A DNA stretch of 45,238 bases from Chloroflexota bacterium. GTDB taxonomy: Bacteria; Chloroflexota; JAHJIN01. Both the position numbers and the translations under genes were made by a program. The stretch lies in contig JAHJIN010000585.1 in the NCBI GenBank assembly GCA_018823415.1, positions 1 to 45,238 on the forward strand, in the 5' to 3' direction. Below, piece by piece: positions 15,727 through 24,460 of the stretch (position 1 is the first letter of the stretch; each line of letters starts with the position of its first letter). The notes under the pieces are model-generated. The model saw only the letters and a list, made by a program, of their open reading frames with translations, was not told where the DNA came from and ran no database searches.

Positions 15727-15760
15727 CGGACTGGTCAAATCAATCAAGCAGAGGCGTATT

Positions 15761-17023
15761 GTGGGCTGGTGGCAAGATAGTTATTACGTAGGACGTCGGC
15801 GCAAGCGCAACTGGGGGCCGTGGCTCGTGGTGATCGTGCTCCTGGTGGCCCTGGTGGGCGTGGTCCTGTATTTTACCGGCGGGCTGGACACCATTACCAC
15901 CCTGCTGTACGACCAGACCGGCATTGTCCTGGCCCCCGAGTTGGTCCAAACCCCCACGCCCGTGGGCGCAGATGTGCAGGCGTTGCTAGACGAAGGGGAA
16001 AAGTATTACGCGACCGGCGAACTCAAAGAGGCCATCTCGGTCTATCGGCAGGCCATCCGCAACGACGCTAATAATGTGGAGGCCAACCTGCAATTGGGCC
16101 GCATGCTGGCCCTGACCCGGCGCACCCAGGAGGCCATCACCTACAACCAAAAAGCGGTAGACCTGCTGGCCCAGGCCCGGCGCGAACAGGGCGATTCGGC
16201 CGAACTGGTGCGCGGCAGCGCGCGCGCGCTGGCCTATCTGGGCATGGCCTATGATTGGAATGGCGAATACGGCGAGGCCATTCGAGTGTGCGTGCTGGCG
16301 ATTGACACCGACCCGGATGTGGCCGAAGGATATGCCTTTCTGGCCGAGGCCTATGCGGATACCTTTCAACTGGACAAAGCCCTGGACCTGGCCCAGCAGG
16401 CCGTGCAACTCGAACCGCGCAGCGTCGAAGCCCAACGAAACCTGGGTTATGTGCTGGAAAAGCGAGGCGATTACGAGTCTGCCATCGACAAGTACAAGCG
16501 CGCCGTGGCCCTGCACCCCAATCTGGCCTACCTGCACACCAGTCTGGGCCGCAACTATCGCATCCTGGGCCAATACGAAGAGGCCATCATCGAATTCCAA
16601 AAGGCCGCCGATCTGGATGTGGATGACCCTGAACCACACGACCTCATTGGCATGGTCTATTATGACCAAAGGAACTATCAGGAGGCCATCAGCCAGTTCG
16701 AGCGAGCGCTTGAGGTCGACCCCAACTATGCCAGTGCCTATGGGCATATGGGCTGGTGCTATTACGCCCAACTGGACTTTGAAAAGGCTGTTCCCTACTT
16801 TCAAAAGGCCATCGAATTGGACCCGCCGGACCTGCGCAAGGCCGAGTTCATGGCCGAACTGGGCTGGTGTTATGTGCACCTCAAGAACTGCAAAGAGGCC
16901 AAGATCCACTTTAACGAGGCCCTCGGGATCGACAAGACGCTCAAGCTAGCCTGGGATGGGCTGGCGGCCTGTCAGCCGCAAACGCCCACTCCAGTGGTCG
17001 AAACCACGCCCACGCCCGGCTAG
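15761..17023 (+). CDS. Membrane-anchored TPR protein
   Basis: A 420-residue protein with a GTG start. A short basic cytoplasmic head (GRRRKRNWGPW) precedes one membrane helix (about 21-42). The rest is an outside domain of about eight or nine tetratricopeptide repeats, seen in phrases such as LDEGEKYYATGELKEAISVY, FAEGYAFLAEAYAD-like helices and YEEAIIEFQKAADLDVDDPE. It ends with a Thr/Pro tail (QTPTPVVETTPTPG). TPR solenoids hold protein complexes together; no enzyme domain is present. The GTG lies about 28 bases after the predicted transcription start. A small gene with a strong ribosome site follows 17 bases later. Confidence 0.85.
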   Translation: MGWWQDSYYVGRRRKRNWGPWLVVIVLLVALVGVVLYFTGGLDTITTLLYDQTGIVLAPELVQTPTPVGADVQALLDEGEKYYATGELKEAISVYRQAIRNDANNVEANLQLGRMLALTRRTQEAITYNQKAVDLLAQARREQGDSAELVRGSARALAYLGMAYDWNGEYGEAIRVCVLAIDTDPDVAEGYAFLAEAYADTFQLDKALDLAQQAVQLEPRSVEAQRNLGYVLEKRGDYESAIDKYKRAVALHPNLAYLHTSLGRNYRILGQYEEAIIEFQKAADLDVDDPEPHDLIGMVYYDQRNYQEAISQFERALEVDPNYASAYGHMGWCYYAQLDFEKAVPYFQKAIELDPPDLRKAEFMAELGWCYVHLKNCKEAKIHFNEALGIDKTLKLAWDGLAACQPQTPTPVVETTPTPG

Positions 17024-17040
17024 GACCAGGAGGTTGTGCC

Positions 17041-17292
17041 ATGAACGAGGAGCAGGAGCGTGAGCGACTCCGTCGGGAAGACCCCATCGGCGAGGTACGC
17101 CGCGAGACCCTGGCGGTATATGGCGTGCTGGGGCCGGGGCTCAGTGAAGACGTCTACCTGCGATTCCTAGAACGGGGCGTGTGGCGGCGGCGACCGCCCT
17201 CGTGCGTGGGTGACCCTCAGGCCGGCCAGCGCACCGGTCTGGCGCGGCGGCTGGCCCGGCTCTTTGGCCTCGATACCGCGGATAGTGACTGA
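17041..17292 (+). CDS. Small protein of unknown function
   Basis: An 83-residue protein with a strong AGGAGG seven bases before the ATG, placed 17 bases after the TPR gene. The segment LAVYGVLGPGLSEDVYLRFL faintly recalls the start of GxxExxY-type small proteins, but the conserved later part is absent and the C-terminal half (RRRPPSCVGDPQ…ARRLARLFGL) is arginine-rich. It may be a truncated or frameshifted member, or a coincidence. Expression looks likely from the ribosome site and the terminator that follows. Confidence 0.5.
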   Translation: MNEEQERERLRREDPIGEVRRETLAVYGVLGPGLSEDVYLRFLERGVWRRRPPSCVGDPQAGQRTGLARRLARLFGLDTADSD

Positions 17293-17324
17293 TACCGAAC
17301 TCGATGCCCAAGCATTCGTCACAC

Positions 17325-17358
17325 CACCGCACACCTGAACGTGCGGTGCCTTGTTTTA
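17325..17358 (+). terminator. Rho-independent terminator after the TPR operon
   Basis: Arms CACCGCAC and GTGCGGTG with an 8-base loop, followed by CCTTGTTTTA. It separates the TPR/small-gene unit from the Nudix gene that starts 17 bases later. Confidence 0.65.
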
Positions 17359-17374
17359 ATGGAGGTACACGGTG

Positions 17375-18325
17375 ATGGTACGCTTTTGTCTGGAATGTGG
17401 CGGCTCACTGGTCGAGCAGCCTCGTGACGGGCGCGTGCGCCCGGTCTGCGAGCAGTGCGGCTATGTGCAATACATCAACCCGCTGGTGGCGGCCGGCGTC
17501 CTGGCGGAGCGCGAGGACAAGGTGGTGCTGGTACGCCGGGCGGTCGCCCCAGCCCAGGGCAAGTGGAGCCTGCCGGCGGGCTACCTGGAAGGCGACGAGA
17601 CGGCCGAGCAGGGCGCGGCCCGCGAGTGCCTGGAAGAGACCGGCCTGGAAGTGAACATCACCGACCTCATTGACGTGTACTCGTTCGGCCAGGAAAGCGA
17701 GCGTACCGGGGTGCTCATTGTCTATGCGGCACAGGTGGTGGGCGGCGAGTTGCAGGCCGGCGACGATGCCTCGGACGCCCGGTTCTTTGGCCCGCTGGAA
17801 CTGCCCGAAGACATTGCCTTCTCCACCCATCGTCGCGCCCTGGCCGACTGGCACCGCGCCCAGGCCATCCACTATTGCGAGGCCACGGCAGATCAGGCCG
17901 ACGTGATCACCACTCTCAATGATCGCTATCACCTGGACCGGCCCCGCGACTATGCCGCCTATATCCATGCGCCGCACAGCGCCCTGTACGTGGCTCTGGA
18001 CCGGCAAGAGGTGGTGGGGGTCAGCGGCGTGAGCCTGCAAGCATGGAACCACGTCGCCCATATCGAGCTGGTTTTTGTGTTGCCCAACTATCGGCGGTGG
18101 GGCATTGCCACCCACCTCATCGAGCGCTGCGTCGAGTACGGCCGGGCCCAGGGCGCCCGGGCTGTGGTGGCCGAGGTGCCGGCCACGAACCCGGCCCTGG
18201 CCATGTATCTGCGGGCCGGTTTTGGGGTATGTGGGTTCAACAATGCCTACTATCCCGACGACGACCCCCAGCGGAGCACAGCGCTGTTCCTGGCCTATGA
18301 CCTGGAACCCTCTGGCGATGTGTAA
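17375..18325 (+). CDS. Nudix hydrolase fused to a GNAT acetyltransferase
   Basis: About 316 residues. Residues 1-35 form a zinc ribbon (CLECGG … CEQCGYVQYINP) typical of NADH-pyrophosphatase-like and related Nudix proteins. The Nudix box follows in GYLEGDETAEQGAARE plus CLEETGLEV. From about residue 165 a GNAT domain begins (IELVFVLPNYRRWGIATHLI, then TNPALAMYLRAGF). A nucleotide-diphosphate hydrolase and an acetyltransferase in one chain could act on the same small molecule, but neither substrate is known. GGAGG serves either the GTG at 17372 or the ATG at 17375. Confidence 0.85.
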   Translation: MVRFCLECGGSLVEQPRDGRVRPVCEQCGYVQYINPLVAAGVLAEREDKVVLVRRAVAPAQGKWSLPAGYLEGDETAEQGAARECLEETGLEVNITDLIDVYSFGQESERTGVLIVYAAQVVGGELQAGDDASDARFFGPLELPEDIAFSTHRRALADWHRAQAIHYCEATADQADVITTLNDRYHLDRPRDYAAYIHAPHSALYVALDRQEVVGVSGVSLQAWNHVAHIELVFVLPNYRRWGIATHLIERCVEYGRAQGARAVVAEVPATNPALAMYLRAGFGVCGFNNAYYPDDDPQRSTALFLAYDLEPSGDV

Positions 18326-18345
18326 CCCCGGCAGTTGAAGCGATG

Positions 18346-18354
18346 TGGTATAAT
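18346..18354 (+). promoter_or_regulatory. Extended -10 promoter for the SIR2-STAND gene
   Basis: TGGTATAAT is a perfect extended -10 element. No good -35 is seen at the right distance, as is usual for extended -10 promoters. Initiation near 18361 excludes the in-frame ATG at 18335 as a start. Confidence 0.6.
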
Positions 18355-18400
18355 TGAATCGCACTTTTACGCAATGATGGTTATTTCGGGGGGGATGTCT

Positions 18401-21400
18401 ATGCCAGATTTGCCCGGACCGCTGGTGCAAAAGGTCGCCGCTGGTCAGGTGGTCCTCTTTTTGGGCGCGCTGATCCCAGATATTACCGCCGAGGGTGGGG
18501 TTCCGGGGCCGGCGGAACTGGCCCAGGTCCTGGCTGAGTGGTGCCAATACCCGGACCCGGATCTTGCGTTGCCCCGTGTCGCCCAATATTGCCAGGTCAT
18601 GCGGGACCGCGAGGCCCTTGTCTCGTTCTTGCAGGAGCAACTGGCCGACCCCGCGTACGCGCCGTGCCCCCTGCACCGCCTGGTGGCGCGCCTGCCCCTG
18701 CCGGTGATCATTACCACATGCTATGACACCTTGCTCGAGGCCGCGCTGCGAGACGCCCAGCACCCCTACACCGTGGTCACCGGTGACGAAACGCTGCCCT
18801 ATGCCACCGAATCCGAGACCCTGCTCATCAAGATGCTGGGCACCATCGAGCAGGGGCACACGCTGGTCGTCACCGAAGACGATTATCTGGCCTTTAGCCG
18901 TCGCCTCCCGGTCCTTTCGGCCGTCCTCACCGCCTATTTCGCCACGCGCACCCTGCTGTTTCTCTGCCACGACCTGGAAGACGCCGCGTTCAAGCAACTC
19001 TATGTCCAACTGGTCGCCAACCTGGGCGAGCACGCCCGCCATGCCTATGCCGTGTTGCCCGGCTGCACCAACTATCAGGTGCAATACTGGGCCGCCAAGG
19101 GCCTGCAGCTCATCGACGCCGACCCGGAGGCATTTGTCGAGGCGTTGGGCGCCATCGTGCCGCCGGTGGCTGTGCCGGCGCATCCGGTAGAAAAGCCGAC
19201 GGAGGCTCCCCTGCCCAAGCGCCCCTTCAAGTTCCTGGACTACTACGACACCGCTGATGCCGACATCTTTTTTGGGCGCCAGCACGAAACGCGAGACCTG
19301 GCGCAACTGGCCCTGAGCCACCGGCTGGTGGTGCTCACCGGCGCGTCGGGCACCGGCAAGACCTCGCTGGTGCGCGCCGGCGTGGTGCCGCTGTTGGACC
19401 ACCAGGGCTGCCTGACGGCGGTGGTGCGCGTGGGCGACGACCCGGTGGTCGCCATCATCGAAGGGCTGCGCCGCATGGTGCCCGGCCTGTCGCTCCCGGC
19501 CAACGCCAGCCTGCTCCAGGCCGTCCAGGCGGCCGAGGCCCAATCGGAGCGGGTGCTGGTCATCATCATCGACCAGTTTGAAGAGTTCTTTGTGCGGCTG
19601 GGCCAACCCACCCAGGAGCGGTTCATCGACGCCCTGGCCGCGTGCCTCGCGGAGCGCGACGCGCGGCTGGGCACCCGGTTTGTGCTGTCGCTGCGCAGCG
19701 ACTTTTTCGTGCAATTGCAAGCCTTGCGGTCACGCATCCCCGGCGTCTTTCACAATACCTACGAGGTGCAGCGGCTGACCCCCCAGCAGGCGCGGCTGAC
19801 CATCGCCGGCCCCTTGCAGGCCGTGGGCCTGGATGTGGACCCCGGGCTGGTGGATAGTATCGTCACTGACCTGGACCTGGAAGGCATTGACCCGCCCCAG
19901 TTGCAGATCGTGTGCGACCGGCTGTATCAGAAAGCGATGGACGCCGACAGCCCCGTGCTTACCATCGACCTCTATCGGCGCCTGGGTGGGGCCGAGCGCA
20001 TCCTAAACGACTATCTGGACAACGTGCTGGCCCGGCTGCCCCAGGCCGACCAGTCGTTGGCCCGCGAGATCCTCAAGGCCCTGGTCACGTCGCACGATAC
20101 CAAGGACCGGCGCACGGCGGACGACCTGGCCCAGTCGTTGGCCGCGCCCGCCGCAGACGTGACGCGCGTGGCCGATGACCTGGTGCATGCCCGGCTCTTG
20201 CGGCGCATCGACCGTGCCTACGAGCTGGTCCACGACTATTTGGTGCGCCGCGTTCGCGAGTGGTTGGATCAGGGCGACCGGCAGCTCAAAGAGGTCCAGG
20301 AGATGTTGCGCCGCGAGGTGGACGGCTGGCGCACGCGCCGCCTGTCTCTGAGCCGGGCCGAGTTGCGCCTCATCGCCACGTGCAGCGAGCGCGACCGGCT
20401 GCGTCCCTCGGCCGACGAACTGGCCCTCATCGCTTACAGCGCAGTCCTGCACGACATGAACGCCGATGTGTGGCTGGCCCGCGTGTCGGACCCTGGAGCC
20501 GTGCTGCTGCTCCTGCTGGGCGACGAGGATCCGGTAGCCCGACAGCGAGCCGCGGCGCGTCTGGCTGCACACAGCGCCCCGGGCGTGGGCGACGCGTTGG
20601 TCCGCCTGGCCTTGACCGACCCGGCCCCGGCCGTGCGTCAGGCCGCAGCCCGGTCCCTGGGCGAGCTGAACGATGGCGCCGGGCTGGCGCGCCTGGTCCA
20701 GGCTGCCCACGCCGCCGAGTCGCGGGGGCCGGCCGTGGCGGCCCTGGCCCAGGCGCGAGATGCCGGTACCCGGTGGGCGCCGGGCCTGGACGGGATGCTG
20801 CGCCTGCGCGCGCAGGGCCAACTCGCCCTCATCCGCCTGGAGCGGTCCCGGTGGCGCATTCTGTACGAGGCCGTCGGCGGTGCGTTGGGCGGTGCCCTGG
20901 GCCTGAGCCTGGGCCTGGCTATCTTTACGCTGGCCCGCGCTGACCTGAGTCCTCTGGTACGCCTGATGGTGGCCTTGATGGCGGCAGCATTGTTCACCTT
21001 TCCCGGGCTGGTGGCCGGCGGCTTTTTGGCGCTCTCGGCCAGCGTGGGGCAGGCCCTGTCCACCGGCCGGGCGCAGGTGGTGCGCCTGGTGGGCGCGACG
21101 GCGGGCGGTGCGTTGGGTTATGGGTTGAGCTTCTTGTTGCTGGGATTGACCGTGCTCCACGCCACGCCGCAAGACCTGGTCAGCGCCCTGTTATCGGGTT
21201 TGTTTCTGGGAGCAGCGATAGGGGTAGGCGTCACCGCGCCTCTGTGGCTGCAATCCCCGCGTCGCCAATTCCTGGCGGCCATTGGCTGTGCTCTCCTCGG
21301 CGGATTGCTGGCCGGCCTCGTGTTGGACTGGGCCGGCCTGCTGGAACTGGCCGGGACCCGGGTGGCGGCGGTTATGGGCGCGGTCATGGGCGGTAGCGTG

Positions 21401-21454
21401 GGCCTGGGGCTGGGCGTGGCCCGGATCTGGGCCAGTCGCGCAAGGAGGGAGTAG
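18401..21454 (+). CDS. SIR2-like / STAND NTPase / HEAT / multi-TM protein
   Basis: About 1017 residues. Residues 1-250 align with the SIR2_2-type NAD-hydrolase fold (VVLFLGALIPD, PVIITTCYDTLLE, LLIKMLGTIEQG, TEDDYLAFS, TRTLLFLCHDLED), but the signatures are altered. GAGxS is GALIP, ITTNYD is ITTCYD (Cys107), and the catalytic His of IKLHG is Leu146. Residues 275-680 are a STAND NTPase: the IFFGRQHE entry, Walker A GASGTGKTS (314-322), and Walker B VLVIIIDQFEEF (386-397). HEAT-like repeats follow (about 690-790, DPAPAVRQAAARSLGEL), then about six Gly/Ala-rich membrane helices to the end. It looks like a membrane-tethered sensor whose SIR2 module binds without cleaving. The start could also be the ATG at 18395. 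The gene is coupled to the FecR gene. Confidence 0.8.
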   Translation: MPDLPGPLVQKVAAGQVVLFLGALIPDITAEGGVPGPAELAQVLAEWCQYPDPDLALPRVAQYCQVMRDREALVSFLQEQLADPAYAPCPLHRLVARLPLPVIITTCYDTLLEAALRDAQHPYTVVTGDETLPYATESETLLIKMLGTIEQGHTLVVTEDDYLAFSRRLPVLSAVLTAYFATRTLLFLCHDLEDAAFKQLYVQLVANLGEHARHAYAVLPGCTNYQVQYWAAKGLQLIDADPEAFVEALGAIVPPVAVPAHPVEKPTEAPLPKRPFKFLDYYDTADADIFFGRQHETRDLAQLALSHRLVVLTGASGTGKTSLVRAGVVPLLDHQGCLTAVVRVGDDPVVAIIEGLRRMVPGLSLPANASLLQAVQAAEAQSERVLVIIIDQFEEFFVRLGQPTQERFIDALAACLAERDARLGTRFVLSLRSDFFVQLQALRSRIPGVFHNTYEVQRLTPQQARLTIAGPLQAVGLDVDPGLVDSIVTDLDLEGIDPPQLQIVCDRLYQKAMDADSPVLTIDLYRRLGGAERILNDYLDNVLARLPQADQSLAREILKALVTSHDTKDRRTADDLAQSLAAPAADVTRVADDLVHARLLRRIDRAYELVHDYLVRRVREWLDQGDRQLKEVQEMLRREVDGWRTRRLSLSRAELRLIATCSERDRLRPSADELALIAYSAVLHDMNADVWLARVSDPGAVLLLLLGDEDPVARQRAAARLAAHSAPGVGDALVRLALTDPAPAVRQAAARSLGELNDGAGLARLVQAAHAAESRGPAVAALAQARDAGTRWAPGLDGMLRLRAQGQLALIRLERSRWRILYEAVGGALGGALGLSLGLAIFTLARADLSPLVRLMVALMAAALFTFPGLVAGGFLALSASVGQALSTGRAQVVRLVGATAGGALGYGLSFLLLGLTVLHATPQDLVSALLSGLFLGAAIGVGVTAPLWLQSPRRQFLAAIGCALLGGLLAGLVLDWAGLLELAGTRVAAVMGAVMGGSVGLGLGVARIWASRARRE

Positions 21455-21455
21455 C

Positions 21456-22610
21456 GTGATCCACGGTAGCAAGATTGTGGTGCTGGTGGTGCTGGTGGCA
21501 CTGCTGACCCAGTGCTGTCCCTGTTGGCCCACGCCGCTGAGCGGCGAACTCACCGCCAAGCAAAAGCGTGTAGATTGGACGCCGTCGGGCCAGTCCAAGC
21601 GTGAGGTGGGCCTGGGCGAGTATGTCAACGTCGGCGCCGGCGACAATATCAATGTAGATGCGGGTGGCGTGGCGTTGCTGCGATTCCCGGACCTGCTGTC
21701 CGTCGAGATCTATCGCGACAGCGACCTTACCGTGCGCCAGGTGCCGGTCCAGGACCAATCGCCCCTGGTAATCCTGTACCTGGAGCTGGGCTCTATTTTC
21801 GCCAGCAGTCAGACGGATGCCACGGCCCGGTTGCGCGTCGAAACTGGCAGCGCCACGGTGGAGAGCCTGGGCACCGAGTTCCTGGTAGCCGTCAACTGGC
21901 TCACAAACGCCACTATCGTGATCGTCAGGGAAGGCCAAGTGCAGGTCACCGGCGCCGGCAAAAGCGTGACCGTCAATGTCAACCAGACTACCCAAGTCAA
22001 GCCGGGCCAGGCCCCCCTGGCGCCGGAGAATGTGAAACCCGGCACCATGGAACAATGGCGCGAGTTGTTGCAAAGCGAGGGTGTCAGCTCGGCCCTTTTC
22101 GCTCGCAGCGCCACCCTGGCCCCCAGCGATGCCACCTTTGTCCGCTCGACCATCAGCACGTGTCCGGTGGATACCTCCAAGCTCTATGTGGGGCAGTGGA
22201 CAGACCCAGACTGCCCGTTCGAGGCACGCACCCTGCTGCGTTTTGACCTGGGTGACATCCCGGCCGACGCCACCGTGACCGAGGCCACGCTGGAACTGGG
22301 CCTGGACCGCGCCTTTGGCCCCAATTCGTCCTACACCATTGTGGCGTATCCATTGAGCCAGGAATGGAACCTGCTCACGCGCCGGGACGCCCTGGCCGTT
22401 GGCGATGCGGCGGCCAAAACGGCCGTGGGCCAGCAGGAAACTGCCTACTCCTGGGATGTGACCGGGCTGGTGCAGGCGTGGCTCCAGGGCAAGCAGCCCA
22501 ACTATGGCCTCATGCTGCAGGGCATTTCGGAAAACACCGGCGACGTGCGCGTGTTCGACGGGGAGCAAGGACCGGCCCCTCCACTCTTGCGCATCACCTA
22601 TCAACCCTAG
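21456..22610 (+). CDS. FecR-domain and DNRLRE-domain surface protein
   Basis: A 384-residue exported protein with a GTG start behind AAGGAGGGAG, one base after the stop of the STAND gene, so translation is probably coupled. The N-terminal hydrophobic segment ends in LLTQCC, a possible but non-canonical lipobox. Residues 45-190 form a FecR-like beta domain (VNVGAGDNINVDAGGVALLR; GSATVESLGTEFLV; VREGQVQVTG). Residues 205-384 resemble a DNRLRE/CBM-like jelly roll (RTLLRFDLGDIPADATVTEA; YSWDVTGLVQAWLQG). FecR domains pass signals across the envelope. No sigma factor is nearby, so the partner is more likely the multi-TM STAND protein. Confidence 0.75.
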   Translation: MIHGSKIVVLVVLVALLTQCCPCWPTPLSGELTAKQKRVDWTPSGQSKREVGLGEYVNVGAGDNINVDAGGVALLRFPDLLSVEIYRDSDLTVRQVPVQDQSPLVILYLELGSIFASSQTDATARLRVETGSATVESLGTEFLVAVNWLTNATIVIVREGQVQVTGAGKSVTVNVNQTTQVKPGQAPLAPENVKPGTMEQWRELLQSEGVSSALFARSATLAPSDATFVRSTISTCPVDTSKLYVGQWTDPDCPFEARTLLRFDLGDIPADATVTEATLELGLDRAFGPNSSYTIVAYPLSQEWNLLTRRDALAVGDAAAKTAVGQQETAYSWDVTGLVQAWLQGKQPNYGLMLQGISENTGDVRVFDGEQGPAPPLLRITYQP

Positions 22611-22674
22611 CGGCCCGGCATCGGCCGAGTCGGGCGCAACCTGAACATTGCTTGTCGATAGCTGGGAGCCGGGC

Positions 22675-23418
22675 ATGACAAGAGCGGGTGACTATCGGGC
22701 GAAACTGGCGGTCCTGGTCGATTGGGATCCGTACTTGCTACAGGAATCGGGGTTGCCCGGGCCGCGCGGGAACATCGAATTAGCCCAGGTCGTCGCGGAC
22801 CAGGGCAACCGGCAGCTCTTTGAGCGCTATGTCGCCTACACTGCCGATAGTGCGCCGGTGAACTCGCCCTACGAATTCCTCGCCTTCTGTGGCGTCATTG
22901 GCCTGGGGCGTTTGCTGGCCGAAGGTGATACCGACCTTCTAGCGCCTTTGCGCCAGCATGCCTCCGATCCGCGCTGGCGCATTCGGGAGGCGGTCGCGAT
23001 GGCCCTCCAGCGGCTGGGCGACGTGGACATGGCGCGGCTGATTGCGGCGATGCAGGAGTGGAGCCAAGGCACGCCGTTGGAGCAAAGAGCGGCGGCCGCC
23101 GCCCTGTGTGAACCCCGGCTCCTGGGCCAGGCCCAATATGCCCGCACTGTCCTGGAGATCCTGGATCAGATCACCGCGAGCATTGAGCAGGTGACCAATC
23201 GCCGAGACCCGGATTTCTTGACCCTACGGAAGGGGCTGGGCTATTGCTGGAGCGTGGCGGTGGTGGCTCTGCCGGCAGAGGGCCGGGCGCTGGTGGAAAA
23301 GTGGCTGGTCCAGTCGGACCCGGACGTACGCTGGATCATGCGGGAGAATTTGAAAAAGGCGCGGCTGGTGCGGATGGATGCCGAGTGGGTCCAAAGGTGG
23401 CGGGGCAAAATAGCCTGA
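22675..23418 (+). CDS. HEAT-repeat protein
   Basis: A 247-residue soluble all-helical protein. It has HEAT-type helix pairs at FLAFCGVIGLGRLLAEGDTD, then LRQHASDPRWRIREAVAMAL, and VEKWLVQSDPDVRWIMRENL near the C-terminus. It resembles short HEAT proteins sometimes annotated as DNA-alkylation-repair-like, without any clear catalytic residue. It follows the FecR gene by 64 bases and may belong to the same transcript; the upstream STAND protein also has HEAT repeats. The ATG at 22675 was chosen over an in-frame TTG at 22648. Confidence 0.7.
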   Translation: MTRAGDYRAKLAVLVDWDPYLLQESGLPGPRGNIELAQVVADQGNRQLFERYVAYTADSAPVNSPYEFLAFCGVIGLGRLLAEGDTDLLAPLRQHASDPRWRIREAVAMALQRLGDVDMARLIAAMQEWSQGTPLEQRAAAAALCEPRLLGQAQYARTVLEILDQITASIEQVTNRRDPDFLTLRKGLGYCWSVAVVALPAEGRALVEKWLVQSDPDVRWIMRENLKKARLVRMDAEWVQRWRGKIA

Positions 23419-23423
23419 CCAAT

Positions 23424-23462
23424 GTGCCGCACCGGCACTCGGAGCGAGCACCGGTGCGGCAC
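23424..23462. terminator. Large cruciform between convergent genes
   Basis: Arms GTGCCGCACCGG and CCGGTGCGGCAC (12 bp) enclose a smaller CTCG-GAG-CGAG hairpin. It lies between the HEAT gene (plus) and pfkA (minus), six bases after the HEAT stop. There is no U-tract on either side, so its terminator function is inferred from position only. Confidence 0.5.
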
Positions 23463-23488
23463 AGTCCATGTTAAGGCTCTGCGCGCAG

Positions 23489-24460
23489 TTAGCGTGCCAG
23501 GATCTCGGCCATGCGCAGAGTAAAGGGATTGAGCGGGCGTTGAGCTTCGAGCACCTCTTCCAGAGGCGTCGCCACCACCGTGCGTCCCTGTTGGCCCACC
23601 ATGACCCCGCTTTTGCCTTCCCGCAGCGTATCCACGGCGGCCACTCCCAGGCGCGTCGCCAGGATGCGGTCGTAGGCGGTGGGCGATCCGCCGCGCTGAA
23701 TGTGCCCCAGGGTGGTCACGCGCACCTCAAAACCTACCTGCTCGTGCGTCAGATACTCGGCCACGGCCTGCGCGTTGTATCTGGCACCTTCGGCTACCAC
23801 AATGACGGCGTGAGCCTTGCCCCGCATATAGCTGTCTTTGATCTCGCGGGCCACCTCTTCCAGCGATACCTCTTGCTCGGGGATCAGGACCATCTCGGCG
23901 CCGCCGGCGATACCGGCTTCTAACGCCAGCCAGCCGCAGTGCCGGCCCATCACCTCGATGATAAAGGCCCGGCCGTGCGACGAGGCGGTGTCTTTGAGCT
24001 TGTCGATGGCGTACAGGGCCGTGTTGAGGGCCGAATCCACCCCGATGCTCATGTCGGTCCTGGCCAGGTCATTGTCAATCGAGCCGGGGACGCCTACCAC
24101 TTTTATGCCCATCTGGTGCAGTACGAGTGCGCCGGCCAGCGAGCCGTTGCCGCCGATGACGATCAGGCCATCAATGCTCTCGCGGCGCAGTTGGCGCAAC
24201 CCCTCGATCTGGCCCTTTTCGGTCATGAACTCGGGGCACCGGGCAGTTAACAGGATGGTGCCGCCCAGGTGAATGATGCCACCCACCGAGCGCAGGTCCA
24301 TCTCTTCAATATCGCCGCCGATCATCCCGGCATAGCCGCGATGAATGCCATAAACCAGGATCTCCTGGTGGATGCCGGCGCGCACGATCGCGCGTACGGC
24401 GGCATTCATTCCCGGCGCGTCGCCGCCGCTGGTCATTACTGCGATACGTTTCAGGGTCAT
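23489..24460 (-). CDS. pfkA: 6-phosphofructokinase
   Basis: A 323-residue PfkA-family kinase phosphorylating fructose-6-phosphate in glycolysis. It has the N-terminal glycine-rich loop TSGGDAPGMNA, the ATP loop IGGNGSLAGA, the catalytic GSIDND (Asp129 as base), and the substrate motif VMGRHCGWLALEAG. Gly106, in the position that separates ATP- from PPi-dependent forms, indicates ATP use. Asn105 replaces the Asp of E. coli (Asp103), and Ser127 replaces Thr125. The start overlaps the previous gene in an ATGA and has GGAGG five bases upstream. It is the last gene of a four-gene minus-strand operon. Confidence 0.93.
   Translation of the reverse strand: MTLKRIAVMTSGGDAPGMNAAVRAIVRAGIHQEILVYGIHRGYAGMIGGDIEEMDLRSVGGIIHLGGTILLTARCPEFMTEKGQIEGLRQLRRESIDGLIVIGGNGSLAGALVLHQMGIKVVGVPGSIDNDLARTDMSIGVDSALNTALYAIDKLKDTASSHGRAFIIEVMGRHCGWLALEAGIAGGAEMVLIPEQEVSLEEVAREIKDSYMRGKAHAVIVVAEGARYNAQAVAEYLTHEQVGFEVRVTTLGHIQRGGSPTAYDRILATRLGVAAVDTLREGKSGVMVGQQGRTVVATPLEEVLEAQRPLNPFTLRMAEILAR

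Noticed and set aside
17405..19720. A 771-codon open frame on the minus strand
   Set aside because: It lies antisense to the well-supported Nudix-GNAT and SIR2-STAND genes. Its translation is rich in H/Q/G/R with no motif. High GC leaves this frame free of stops.
18401..23418. Calling the SIR2-STAND locus an anti-phage defence system
   Set aside because: The SIR2 catalytic residues are altered, the product is a multi-TM protein, and no other defence genes are nearby. The evidence supports only a signalling-type inference.
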